64,000 nucleotides of DNA from Planctomyces sp. SH-PL62 (lineage in GTDB: Bacteria > Planctomycetota > Planctomycetia > Planctomycetales > Planctomycetaceae), in assembly GCA_945893045.1 (NCBI GenBank), contig CAMDEA010000011.1, forward strand, positions 1-64,000. The letters are read 5' to 3'. This document shows, piece after piece, positions 7,982 through 17,400 of the stretch. The translations under genes and the position numbers were made by a program. Position 1 is the first letter of the stretch. Each line of letters begins with the position of its first letter. The notes below the pieces were generated by a model. That model did no database searches and was not told the DNA's origin. It saw nothing but the letters and a program-made list of their open reading frames with translations.

Positions 7982-8845
7982 TCACTTCCGGCTGGGATAG
8001 AGCGGCTGGCCGCTCCAACCGAGTTTGCGTTGCAGCGTCGTGTAGTAGCTGCGGCCGGGGAGCTTCGCGAGTTTGAAAGTCACCGGAGCGCGGCGAATCT
8101 CGACCGTGTCGCTCACCCGCATCTCGCAGCGGTACTGGCCATCAATGACCAGCAGAGCGTCGTTGGACGTGTCGGCCAGCTTGAGCGAATAGAGGCCGTC
8201 GGCCCCATCGACCAGCGGCCGATTCGTCAGCGTGTGCGGGCAAATGGGCGTGATGACGAACGCCTGCAAGTTTTGTCGCAGCATCGGGCCGCCGGCGCTC
8301 AGGCTGTGTCCCGTCGAGCCGACGGGCGTGCTGATGATGAGGCCGTCGCAACTGTAAGCCGTGACCGATTCCCCGTTGATCGACAACCGAGCCTCGATCA
8401 TCTGCAAGGGACTCGCCGCGCTGATGATCGCCTCGTTCAGCCCCAGATACTTATCGACCGATCCATCGGCATGACGCAGCGAGCACTCAAACATCAGATG
8501 TTCGACGACGCGAAACTCGCGCTGGACCAGTTGCGGGAACATCTCGCGGAATTCATCCGGCGTCAGATCGGCGAGGAAGCCCAAACGGCCGAGATTGACT
8601 CCCAAAACGGGCCGCTGATTCCGGCCGAGCTGATGACAGGCGCGGAGGATCGACCCATCTCCACCGAGCACCAGCACGAGGTCCGCTTCAATCTCGTCGA
8701 GCGAAACCGCTTCCGATTCGACATACGCGGCGACCTGCACGCCCGGCTGAGAACGCAGAAATTCGACCAGTTCTTCGCCGGCACGTTGGAGCCGCTCAAC
8801 GTCGCCGCGAACCAGCACGATCAGTCGTAGGGGTGTGTTGCTCAT
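7982..8845 (-). CDS. nadK: NAD kinase
   Basis: This enzyme phosphorylates NAD to NADP in the cytoplasm. The 287-residue protein has the catalytic GGDGS motif (about residues 61-65), NLGRLGFLADLTPDEF, the NEAII segment, and the C-terminal DGLIISTPVGSTGHSLSAGG signature. Length and motif order fit the bacterial PpnK family. The frame is open to 8956, but ATG 8843-8845 gives MSNTPLRLIVLVRG, which begins right at the Rossmann-like strand. It is convergent with the PSD1 gene, separated by palindromes, and divergent from the transglutaminase-like gene. Confidence 0.94.
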   Translation of the reverse strand: MSNTPLRLIVLVRGDVERLQRAGEELVEFLRSQPGVQVAAYVESEAVSLDEIEADLVLVLGGDGSILRACHQLGRNQRPVLGVNLGRLGFLADLTPDEFREMFPQLVQREFRVVEHLMFECSLRHADGSVDKYLGLNEAIISAASPLQMIEARLSINGESVTAYSCDGLIISTPVGSTGHSLSAGGPMLRQNLQAFVITPICPHTLTNRPLVDGADGLYSLKLADTSNDALLVIDGQYRCEMRVSDTVEIRRAPVTFKLAKLPGRSYYTTLQRKLGWSGQPLYPSRK

Positions 8846-8933
8846 GCAGCCAGAATAAACGGCGTCTGTCCGGAACGGTAGCACGCCACGGTTGCGATTC
8901 GCGACGCAAACACTCATCGTCTTGGCGAGCGGG

Positions 8934-8995
8934 GTGGCGTCAGCCCCCCGGTGCATTCGCTATGGGACCGGGGGGCTGACGCCGCCCCGCTCGCC
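8934..8995. repeat. GGCGAGCGGGG-family palindrome
   Basis: Inverted arms run from GGCGAGCGGGGTGGCGTCAG at 8934 to its near complement ending at 8995. It is in the shared upstream region of nadK and the divergent transglutaminase-like gene. Confidence 0.85.
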
Positions 8996-9024
8996 TGTCA
9001 CTCGAAGGGTCGCGCGAGGTTTCC

Positions 9025-10173
9025 GTGAAAATCATCCTGACTTTTATGTGCGCTCTGTGCTTGGCTTCGCCCCTGCGAGCGGACGACGCGCCGAAACTCG
9101 ACCCTCGGCAGCCGTACTCGGCGGAACGGCGGAATCCCGTCACGTATGACGTCGAGTTCTTGGTCGCTGTGACCGCTCCCTACAAAACAAAGAAGCTGCG
9201 CGTCTGGCTGCCGATCCCACCCAGCGATCACGGTCAGGAATTGCTCGCGACCGAGTTGACCGCGTTCCCAGATGCCGTGAAACCACAGATTGCGGACGAG
9301 TCATTGTTCGGCAATCGGTTCGCGTATTTTGAGTTCGCCAATCCGCAGGGAGCGCAAGTCATCCGGCACAAGTTCCAGGTCCGCGCTTGGGAACTACGTT
9401 GGCAACTGGACCCCGCTCGCGTGCAATCCGTGACACAGTGGCCTGAGAGTTTTTCCGCATATCGCCGCAGCGAGTCGCAAGCGGTTGTGTCCGACGCGCG
9501 TTTTGAAAAACTCCTCGCCGAGATCGTGCCGCAACGCCGCGGACCACTTCAGGACTTCGACACCGTGCTGACGTGGGTCGATGGCCACTTCGCCTACGAT
9601 CACTCCAAGGCGTCCTTAAAGGCCAGCTCCGTTCATGGACTCGAAAACCTGCGCGGGCATTGCAGCGACTATCACGGGTTCTGCGCCGCGATGGGACGCT
9701 TGCTGGGGCAGCCCACGCGAGTCACCTATGGACTCAACGCTTTTCCCAAGAGTTCGCCGTCACACTGCAAACTGGAAGCGTTCCTGCCACCGTATGGCTG
9801 GGTGAGCTTCGATGTCTCCGAAACTCAAAAGATGACGCAGGCGATTCGCTCCAACAAAGAGTTGTCGGACTCGGAACGCACCGAACTGCTGACCGCCGCG
9901 CGACGCCGATTGGCGAGCGGCTTTCGCGACAACACTTGGTTCGTGCAGACACGCGGCACGGATTACGACCTCGTCCCCAAAGCATCAGCTCGCGTTCCGG
10001 TCGTTCGCACGATCTACGCCGAAGCCGACGGTCAGCCGCTGCCCGACCCCGATCCATCCAGCGGAGAACAAACTACATTCGCGTGGATGACAGCCCATCG
10101 CTTCGAGTCAGATCACGCCGTGAAGCATCCCTTCACGGACCTCGACAGCCTGCGCGAATGGGCGAAGCCTTAA
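9025..10173 (+). CDS. Secreted transglutaminase-like cysteine protein
   Basis: This is a 382-residue protein with a signal peptide (MKIILTFMCALCLASPLRAD). The C-terminal half carries the transglutaminase-like triad: Cys in LRGHCSDYHGFCAAMGRLLG, His in SPSHCKLEAFLPPYGW, and Asp in VSFDVSE. Such bacterial proteins are usually proteases or amidases acting in the periplasm or on the cell surface, and the substrate is unknown. The N-terminal part (YDVEFLVAVTAP, LRVWLPIPPSD) resembles the beta-sandwich that often precedes this domain. The TAA stop overlaps the first bases of the palindrome at 10172. Confidence 0.82.
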   Translation: MKIILTFMCALCLASPLRADDAPKLDPRQPYSAERRNPVTYDVEFLVAVTAPYKTKKLRVWLPIPPSDHGQELLATELTAFPDAVKPQIADESLFGNRFAYFEFANPQGAQVIRHKFQVRAWELRWQLDPARVQSVTQWPESFSAYRRSESQAVVSDARFEKLLAEIVPQRRGPLQDFDTVLTWVDGHFAYDHSKASLKASSVHGLENLRGHCSDYHGFCAAMGRLLGQPTRVTYGLNAFPKSSPSHCKLEAFLPPYGWVSFDVSETQKMTQAIRSNKELSDSERTELLTAARRRLASGFRDNTWFVQTRGTDYDLVPKASARVPVVRTIYAEADGQPLPDPDPSSGEQTTFAWMTAHRFESDHAVKHPFTDLDSLREWAKP

Positions 10174-10228
10174 AGTAGACGAGTCACTCCGTGACTCGAT
10201 TCGAGTCACGGAGTGACTCGTCTACTTT
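10172..10228. repeat. Perfect 28-bp palindrome with a 1-base loop, between convergent genes
   Basis: Arms 10172-10199 and 10201-10228 (AAAGTAGACGAGTCACTCCG and complement) form a near-continuous hairpin on both strands, bounded by AAAG and CTTT. It lies between the transglutaminase-like gene and glgC, so a bidirectional terminator role is plausible. Relatives are at 61414-61470, 36119-36177 and 37510-37568. Confidence 0.9.
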
Positions 10229-10283
10229 GCTCGCGTCCCGGCGACAATTGCGGCAATAACACTGGAACGTTGCTGGCGACCTG

Positions 10284-11594
10284 TCAGGTCGCGGTCAAAC
10301 CGGTGCGAATGGCTTCACGAAGCGGCTTTGGCTCCAGGCCCACGGGAATCTCGGTATCGGCTCGTTCGGTGCGCGGCGGGAATTGGTATCCCTTGGGGAC
10401 CACCACCACGCCGTTGTCCGACACGGTGAAGCGTGCTTCGTCGCTCGCGCGGTCGAAGCCAATCCGCTCGCCCGGCGGAATATGGACATTCTTGTCAACG
10501 ATGCAGTTTCGTAAGCGAGCATCAGCCCCGACCGTCACTCCCTCAAACAGGATTGAGCGTTCGACAATCGCCATCTCTTCGACTTTGACGCTGGAAGACA
10601 GAATCGAATTGCGCACCGAGCCGCCTTCGATGACGACTCCCGCGGCGAGCATCGAGTTGGCCAACTCGCCGGCATGACCGGACGGACCAGAGACGGTGCG
10701 GGCGGGCGGAACTTGCGGCTCGTAGGTGCGGATCGGCCAGTTGGGTTGATACAGGTCGATGGGCGGCTTCGGTTCCAACAGGTCCATGTTCGATTGAAAA
10801 TAGGCGTCGATCGTGCCGACGTCGCGCCAGTAACGGTCGCAAGAAACTCGGCCCCGCTGGCCGCCGAAGCTGTAGGCGTAGACGTCGTGTGAATGAATCA
10901 GCTTCGGCAGGATGTCTTTGCCGAAATCATGTGACGAGATTTCGTTGCCGTGATCGCGCTTCAACAGATCGCACAGCAACGGCAGCGAGAAGACATAGAT
11001 GCCCATCGAGGCACACGCGCTCGTCGGATCTTTGGGCATCGGTCGCGGTGACGCCGGCTTCTCCTGGAAGTCGATGATCCGGCTCGCTTCGTCAATCGCC
11101 ATGACGCCGAACGACCGAGCCTCCTCCAGCGGCACGTCCATGCACGCGACGGTGCAGTCGGCCGCAGATTCGCGATGAAACTCCAGCATCCCCTGATAGT
11201 CCATGCGGTAGATGTGATCGCCGGACAAAATCAATGCGTATTCAGCACCGCTCCGCTCCAGTAGATACAGGTTCTGATAGATCGCGTCCGCCGTGCCGGA
11301 ATACCACGAGTCGCCGGTCCGCATCTGTGGTGGGACCGGAGTGATGTATTCATGGAGTTCTGGATTAAAGATCGACCAACCGTCGCGCAGGTGCTTCTGC
11401 AACGAATGGGATTTGTATTGAGTCAGTACCAGCACGCGTCGCATCCCCGAATGCAGACAGTTGCTGAGCGTGAAGTCGATGATCCGATACTTACCGCCGT
11501 AAGGCACCCCTGGCTTGGCCCGCTCGGCAGTGAGTGGATGCAGCCGCGACCCAATGCCGCCGGCCAACAAGATCGTGAGAGTTTGGCTCTGCAT
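10284..11594 (-). CDS. glgC: Glucose-1-phosphate adenylyltransferase
   Basis: GlgC makes ADP-glucose from ATP and glucose-1-phosphate, the committed step of glycogen synthesis. The 436-residue protein starts MQSQTLTILLAGGIGSRLHP, with the nucleotide-binding loop, RAKPGVPYGGKYRIIDFTLS, the sugar-phosphate segment LSGDHIYRMDY, FQEKP, and a C-terminal left-handed beta-helix (ILSSSVKVEEMAIVERSILF, CIVDKNVHIPPGERIG). Length fits the family. The frame is open to 11768, but ATG 11592-11594 matches the canonical N terminus. No other glycogen gene is adjacent. Confidence 0.94.
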   Translation of the reverse strand: MQSQTLTILLAGGIGSRLHPLTAERAKPGVPYGGKYRIIDFTLSNCLHSGMRRVLVLTQYKSHSLQKHLRDGWSIFNPELHEYITPVPPQMRTGDSWYSGTADAIYQNLYLLERSGAEYALILSGDHIYRMDYQGMLEFHRESAADCTVACMDVPLEEARSFGVMAIDEASRIIDFQEKPASPRPMPKDPTSACASMGIYVFSLPLLCDLLKRDHGNEISSHDFGKDILPKLIHSHDVYAYSFGGQRGRVSCDRYWRDVGTIDAYFQSNMDLLEPKPPIDLYQPNWPIRTYEPQVPPARTVSGPSGHAGELANSMLAAGVVIEGGSVRNSILSSSVKVEEMAIVERSILFEGVTVGADARLRNCIVDKNVHIPPGERIGFDRASDEARFTVSDNGVVVVPKGYQFPPRTERADTEIPVGLEPKPLREAIRTGLTAT

Positions 11595-11941
11595 GGTGAA
11601 GAAGTTCGGTGGTGAGAGGTGGGCACCGTTGCGTGAGGCGAGACTTGTCCACGATCGCACGCCGCGTGCCATTTGGTGAATCGATTCGCAAACAATCACG
11701 AATCCAACATTTGATCGGAGAAATGATTGAGCCTCTGTCGGCTCGCATTCTGCCGGCAGTCGGCACATGCCAGCAACTCAGGCGTTGTTCGATGCGCGTT
11801 TGAGCAAGACTCCGGCCGCAACCGAGGCAAGTCTCGATCAACGAGTGGTTCTGATGTTGGAATGCTTGCGAGTGTCCGCTGGCCCCGGTACTTTCCGCCC
11901 TCGATCGACGCAGCCGTTTTTCGCGAGCCGCGTCCCCCAAT
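11595..11941. other. Gene-free stretch between glgC and tRNA-His
   Basis: These 347 bases hold no open frame with protein-family character and no clear palindrome. They must contain the upstream signals of glgC (leftward) and of the tRNA (rightward), but I cannot point to convincing -35/-10 boxes. Confidence 0.5.
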
Positions 11942-12016
11942 GGTGGTCATAGCTCAGTTGGTTAGAGCGCCGGATTGTGGATCCGGAGGTCGGCGGTTCA
12001 AGTCCGCTTGGCCACC
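11942..12016 (+). tRNA. tRNA-His (anticodon GTG)
   Basis: The cloverleaf folds cleanly. The acceptor is GTGGTCA (11943-11949) with TGGCCAC (12009-12015), preceded by the extra G-1 (11942) that is diagnostic for tRNA-His. The D-loop is GCTCAGTTGGTTAGAGC, the anticodon stem CCGGA/TCCGG encloses loop TTGTGGA with anticodon GTG at 11977-11979, and the T-arm has GGTTCAAGTCC. The discriminator is C (12016), pairing opposite G-1 as expected. CCA is not encoded. Confidence 0.97.
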
Positions 12017-12022
12017 CTCAAC

Positions 12023-12059
12023 AACGCTCGCTGTTTTCCTCAAACAGCGAGCGTTTTTT
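12023..12059 (+). terminator. Rho-independent terminator of tRNA-His
   Basis: The arms AACGCTCGCTGTTT (12023-12036) and AAACAGCGAGCGTT (12042-12055) form a 14-bp stem, and T6 follows (12054-12059). It begins seven bases after the tRNA. This is the clearest intrinsic terminator in the window and, unlike the dispersed palindromes, has a T-tract. Confidence 0.93.
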
Positions 12060-12236
12060 GTTGCTCTGTCGGCAGATGCGTCGAGCGTGTTGGCGAAGTC
12101 GGCGGTCTGTCCAAATGCGTGCCGAGCGACAGCCGCTGACTGCGAATCTCTCGAAAAGTCAGCGATTGGTGTCACGGACAGTGACATCAAACTCTCGGCC
12201 TGATTCGCTTCTCTTTCACAGACGAAGGAACATTCC

Positions 12237-13136
12237 ATGAAGTCGGTTTTGAAATGGTGTTGGATGGGATTGGTCGTTGTTCTGGGCTTGGGCTTCGGCC
12301 TCACGATGGGACAGGAGAAGGTCGAACCCCAGCGGATCGGGCTTTGGAGCGGTCGGGCCTCGCTCGGTGAGGGGCAGGTTCAAGAAACCGAGGTTTGGCT
12401 CACCGTGTATCGTCCAGCGAAGGCCAATGGCACGTCGCTGGTGATCTGTCCCGGCGGTGGATACGGCGGTCACGCCATCCAGCCTGAGGGACATGGCATC
12501 GCGGCGTGGCTCAACGGTCACGGCATCACCGGCGCGGTGCTCGAGTACCGACTCCCTGCGGGACGCCATCAAGTTCCATTGCTCGACGCTCAGCGTGCGA
12601 TCCGCGCCGTGCGAGCGAATGCCAAGGACTGGCAGATTGATCCGGCGCGGATCGGCATCATCGGGTTCTCGGCCGGAGGTCATCTGGCCTCAACCGCCGC
12701 GACGCATTTCGACGACGGAGACTCGAAGGCGGCTGCCCCGGTTGATCGAGTCAGTTGTCGGCCGGACTTTGCCATCCTGATCTATCCCGTCATCACGATG
12801 GATGCGACGACGCATCAAGGTTCGAGGAACAATCTGCTTGGGAAAGATCCCTCACCGAAGCTGATCGAACTCTTCTCCAACGAAAAGCAGGTGACTGCCA
12901 AAACTCCGCCGACGTTTCTCGCACACGCCAAGGACGACAAGGTAGTCGTCCCCGCCAACAGTCAGATGTTCTACGATGCGCTGCAAAGTCACAAAGTGCC
13001 GAGCAAGTACCTCGAACTGGCCTCCGGCGGCCACGGCCTCAATGGTTACAAAGGCCCGATGTGGGATGCCTGGCAAGAGCAGTCCCTCGCGTGGCTCATG
13101 GAACGGAAGCTGCTTCCTCCCCCGACAACGAAGTAA
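12237..13136 (+). CDS. Secreted alpha/beta hydrolase (esterase, BD-FAE/acetylxylan-esterase-like)
   Basis: This 299-residue protein has a hydrophobic signal segment (KWCWMGLVVVLGLGFGLTMG). The fold signatures are the oxyanion segment VICPGGGYGGHA, the nucleophile elbow GFSAGGHLAS, and late Asp and His in HAKDDKVVV and ASGGHGLNGYKG. This matches the family of planctomycete esterases that remove acetyl or feruloyl groups from polysaccharides. The substrate is inferred, not shown. It is convergent with the metzincin-like gene, the two ending seven bases apart. Confidence 0.85.
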   Translation: MKSVLKWCWMGLVVVLGLGFGLTMGQEKVEPQRIGLWSGRASLGEGQVQETEVWLTVYRPAKANGTSLVICPGGGYGGHAIQPEGHGIAAWLNGHGITGAVLEYRLPAGRHQVPLLDAQRAIRAVRANAKDWQIDPARIGIIGFSAGGHLASTAATHFDDGDSKAAAPVDRVSCRPDFAILIYPVITMDATTHQGSRNNLLGKDPSPKLIELFSNEKQVTAKTPPTFLAHAKDDKVVVPANSQMFYDALQSHKVPSKYLELASGGHGLNGYKGPMWDAWQEQSLAWLMERKLLPPPTTK

Positions 13137-13143
13137 TTGGAAC

Positions 13144-14424
13144 TCAAGGTTGATACGGGACCAACGGCGGAAACAATTCATTGTCACCGGAGAAAAACCG
13201 CAGACCACGTAGGACGACCATCTTGCTGGGGCCTGCCTGAAAGTCGAATTGCCAGATGCAGCCTTTCGTTTTCTTCAATGCGACAGTCGCGTCTGTGCTT
13301 TTCAATGGTGCCGCGACAACCTCACGAAAGGTGCTGGTCTTGCCCTGGACGGCAATCCGAGTCGCGATCGCGGCGTGGTACTCGCCACTGTGTTGGGAAT
13401 GAATTCCAATTTTCGTGAGTTCCACCTCGACGGGAAAACGAATCTCTAATGACACCCATCCCGTTTTCGTCTCGCCCGACGACCACATCTTGCGGCCGTC
13501 AAATGTCACCTGGCCGGTCTTGAGGTTGGGGAGAATCTCTCCTTGCGCGCAATTGCTGACCTTGCTGCCGAATGTTTCGCCTGAGGACGTGGTGACTTCG
13601 ATTCCGGCAGGCTGCCCCTCAAGTTTCATCGGACCAAGGGGGATGATCCTCTTCGCGATCGGGTAGTCGGGTGGAATATCTCGTTTTGGATCGAATACGA
13701 GCTTGGGAAACACTCGTTTGTTCAAAGCCAATCCACGGAGATCCTCTGGGATGATCGCTCCCGGAGATTGGCTGGCATTGAAGCTGCTGGTGCGATGAGC
13801 TTGGTTGTAAGACATGAATGACGCATTCGATTTCATGTCGTAACCGTAAACATCCACATGAGGCAGTCCGAACGAATGGCCGAGTTCGTGTTGCAAGGTG
13901 GACTGGAAGTTGGGGACTTGATCGAGAGCGAAGGACGATAAAACGATAAGTCCGCCTCCAGTGTTGAATCCGCCATTCAGGGGCCGACCGCCGCCGACCG
14001 GAAAATCATCCTTCGGATTCATCATGACGGTCAGCAAGACATACGGGCACGTGTAGCGGTTGAATTTCAAGTGGGCCAACAGTTCTTCGACAACGCGAGG
14101 TCCGAAGTCTTCACCCAACGCTCGAAAGGAAGTCAGATCGCGATCCGATTTGATGACCGTTGCCTGCCGCTCGGCAATCGCGAAGGTGTTCTTACCCGGC
14201 AGCAATTCGGAGTATCGAGTTTGAGACCATTCAAGATGTCGAATTAACTTTTCAGACTGCTGCGACGTTTGCTCCGTCTCGCCGCGAGGCACCAAGAAAA
14301 TCGAAAGAACCTTGACGTGCATTGGGGGAGCCACATCCTGATCCTGCCCCAAGGCTGTCGTACTTAACACACCAACCACAGCAAGCACGCGCACGAACCG
14401 AGATGTCATCGCAATCACTCGCAT
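13144..14424 (-). CDS. Secreted metzincin-like metalloprotease
   Basis: This 426-residue protein has a signal peptide (MRVIAMTSRFVRVLAVVGVL...ALGQ). The zinc motif is HELGHSFGLPHVD, the extended HExxHxxGxxH of metzincins, followed by the Met-containing FMSYNQAH that could be the Met-turn. The C-terminal part (GSKVSNCAQGEI, WVSLEIRFPVEVELTKIGIHSQHSGE) resembles a discoidin-like beta-sandwich. Start ATG 14422-14424 is chosen because GAGGA lies eight bases upstream; the frame also opens at a TTG at 14439. The extracellular substrate is unknown. Confidence 0.82.
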   Translation of the reverse strand: MRVIAMTSRFVRVLAVVGVLSTTALGQDQDVAPPMHVKVLSIFLVPRGETEQTSQQSEKLIRHLEWSQTRYSELLPGKNTFAIAERQATVIKSDRDLTSFRALGEDFGPRVVEELLAHLKFNRYTCPYVLLTVMMNPKDDFPVGGGRPLNGGFNTGGGLIVLSSFALDQVPNFQSTLQHELGHSFGLPHVDVYGYDMKSNASFMSYNQAHRTSSFNASQSPGAIIPEDLRGLALNKRVFPKLVFDPKRDIPPDYPIAKRIIPLGPMKLEGQPAGIEVTTSSGETFGSKVSNCAQGEILPNLKTGQVTFDGRKMWSSGETKTGWVSLEIRFPVEVELTKIGIHSQHSGEYHAAIATRIAVQGKTSTFREVVAAPLKSTDATVALKKTKGCIWQFDFQAGPSKMVVLRGLRFFSGDNELFPPLVPYQP

Positions 14425-14474
14425 CAAATTCGTCCTCAACGTAATTCAAACGCTACGGCAGGCCGGAGGCTGTG

Positions 14475-17400
14475 CTACTTAAATGGAAAGTCGTCCTTCA
14501 GCAGGATGCGCTTGGCTGGTGAAGGCTTCGATGGCTTGTCGTCTGTGCCGGTCGAGGTCACGAAGAGATACAGCGCGACATTGGCGGGGAGGCCGGTGAG
14601 GAGTTGGCCGGGTTGGGGCCAGGCGATGGCGAGGCGGATGGCACCGCGGCCGTCGGGATAGGTGCTCACCCAGAGGTCGTAGCTTTTGGCTCCGGCGATC
14701 GGCTCGAAAAAAACGTGACAGCGTGTGCCGTCGTATTCGCGTTCGGGCGGGGCGACTTTCGTGATCCTCGTCGGTGCGCCGACTCCGGTCTCGGTCAGCT
14801 TTTGAATTGGGTTGTCGAGGGCCGGGGCGTCCTTCGGTTGTGGCATTCGCAAGCGGGAGAGGCGGACGGTCTCGTCGGTACGATGAGCTTCGGTCTCATA
14901 TTCGGCGAAGAGATCGGCAAGCAGCACGTCGGCAGGGTTCGCGGGGATCAGGTCATCGACTTTGATGACGTGCGTGCGACGCTCGACGATGATCTTTTCG
15001 AGCGAAAGCGGCAGATCGACGATGCCGTCTCCTTCGCCGTAGTTGCCCCAGAAGCTGGAACCCGCGTCGCGATAGCAATCCCACGGCTGGTTGCCGGGCA
15101 ACTCAAATCGCAGATAGCGCCAGCCGTCGAAGTTGAAGGCGCTCCAGCAATGCGTGTCATCGACGTTCCATTCCCCTTTCTTGCCGACGCTCAGCCAGCG
15201 TTCGCCTTTCGCGTCGCGCAGACAATAGACGAAGCGGCCCCAATCGCTGGCGGCACGTGCCCACAAGCCGAGATGACTTGGCTTGCCGGCGATTGTGATC
15301 GGCTTCTCCGGCACCAGCGTTGTGTAGAACGGCATCGTCTTGCGTTCTTTGGTGGGTGGATCGAGATGCACGGACAACGCCTTGCCGCCGTGTTTGGCAG
15401 CGGCTTCAACGGATTGTGTGGTCATCTTCGACGGAAACTTTTTGACGAAGTCGATGTGACACGTTTCGTAGTCGGCGTCGCGTTCTTCAGAAAGTTTCCA
15501 CGAAGCATCGCCGAGATTGCCGAGCCGCATCGCGACCGGCGCAATCTTTGAATCCCTATGATCCGGCTCGCCCAGCGACATCTTCGCATCCGCGGTTAAA
15601 CCGCGAACGTAGCTGACCGACGACTCTGCGGTGAGCGTGACGATCCCACCTTGCTCGGTCAGCTCGGCCGGGTTGTCCATTTGATCGAAGACGACGACCT
15701 TCGCGCCGGCGGGGACGTTCAGCGAGATCGGCCGCTTGCCGCGCAGCGTCCAGAAGACGTGCAGCAATTCGCCGGTCTTGTAGTGCTGGAACTGCAAACA
15801 GAAGACCGACGTGCTGCCGGTCTCGATGGCCTTCACGTAGTTCATACGGTTGAGCTGCCGAGTCATCGCGGCGTGTGCGGCGAACGCGACCTTCGGCGTG
15901 TTGAGCGGCAAGCGTTCGATCAGACCGCCGCCGTAGTGTTGCTCGCCCCAGGCTCCAGCACAGCGGAACAGCGAGGGCCAGCCGAGATGCCGAGTCACTC
16001 CGAACGCACACAGCAGCAGTTCGCCGCGAATGCTGTGATCGGCTTCCTGATCTTGAGTCAGCCCGCCTGGAGTCGCGGGCGACGGCAGGCCGCCCCCTTC
16101 AATCGTGACGAGCTTCGGCGGCCACTTCTTGCCGGCTTCGACCCAGGCTTGTTTGAACTGCCACAGCGTCGATGCGAACGTGACTTGATGCAGTTGCATC
16201 TCCGGCAGCCGTTCAAACAACACTTGATCGACGGCCGGGCCGTCCATCAGTTCGGTCGCTTCCTTGCTGTGTTTCAGGAACGGAATCGGAAACGACGAGA
16301 TGCCCCACGGCATGTAGCACTTGGCATTCGGCCAAGTCTTCTTGATAGCTCGTGCTCCGATGACGAATTGGTCGTGGAAGCTCTTGTAGTTGGCTTGCTC
16401 GGCTTCGGTCATTTGGTACGGCGGATCGCCATAGAACTCCGGCAAGCTCATTACTGAGACGTTGCCGATGATTGGCTCGGCGAAGAAGAGTGCGAGTTCA
16501 GGACGATTGATGCGTGTCGGCGTGACGTACGGTGTCTTGCGGAGTGCTTCGATGTATTTGGATTCCATCTCGGCTGGCTTCGAGGGATCGAAGTCGACGC
16601 CGAGCGTGCTCTTGTTCAAGCTCGTTTGGTACGCGAGGTAATGCGTTTGCCAGCCGTATTTCTCCATCAATGCCAGCTCTTCGGGAGGTTCGCCTGATCC
16701 TTGAGCATCTTTGGGCAAGAGCGGTCGCATGGCCGATTCGATTCCGGCCGCGTAAGCCACTTCGATGCGTGGCAGGCCTTTGGGAGTATCGTGGCCGCCG
16801 TTCCAATCCCACATACCCCACAACGGGCCTTTGCCTTCTTCCCAACTGCCGCGTTCACGCGTGTCGGGATGCAGATAGGCAAGGCTGCGCGTTTGCGTGC
16901 GCGTTCCTTGCTGGTCCTGAATGACCAACTTGACCTTGTGATAGCCATATCGCTGCGGCGTCATCGGCAGCTTGTACGTGAATTGCCAGCGACCATCATG
17001 GAGTGGAATTTGCGAAAGATTCGGTTTTGGAAGCAGATGGTCGTAATTCTCACGAGTACGATGACCATGTGGGTCTAGCGTGATGATCTTTTCGAGGGAA
17101 GTAGTGACCCTGCCATCGTGACTCTCGGTTGTCATGATGAGTCTTACCGTTTGCTCATGCGGCGAACGATTGATGAGCTTCACCGAGTAATACGGCGTGT
17201 CCGGCGCGGTCCAGATGTGGGCGAAGCGATCCGGCTGAAACTCGACTTCGACCGCCGGCCGCTCGAGCGTCATCCCGAAGACACGCACGCCGCTGGGCAA
17301 GCCGGCTCCGTGCTGGCTGTAGTAACACGGATCGGGAAATGCGCGATAGACCTGCACTTCTTTGGTCAACTCGAAGTCCAAGAATTCGAGATCGGAGAAA

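Noticed and set aside
11942-12059. tRNA used as an integration site for a mobile island
   Set aside because: No integrase, no repeated tRNA end and no shift in gene content follow the tRNA; an intact terminator does.
11727-12203. Open frame crossing the tRNA-His gene
   Set aside because: It passes through the tRNA and its terminator and shows no protein-family pattern.
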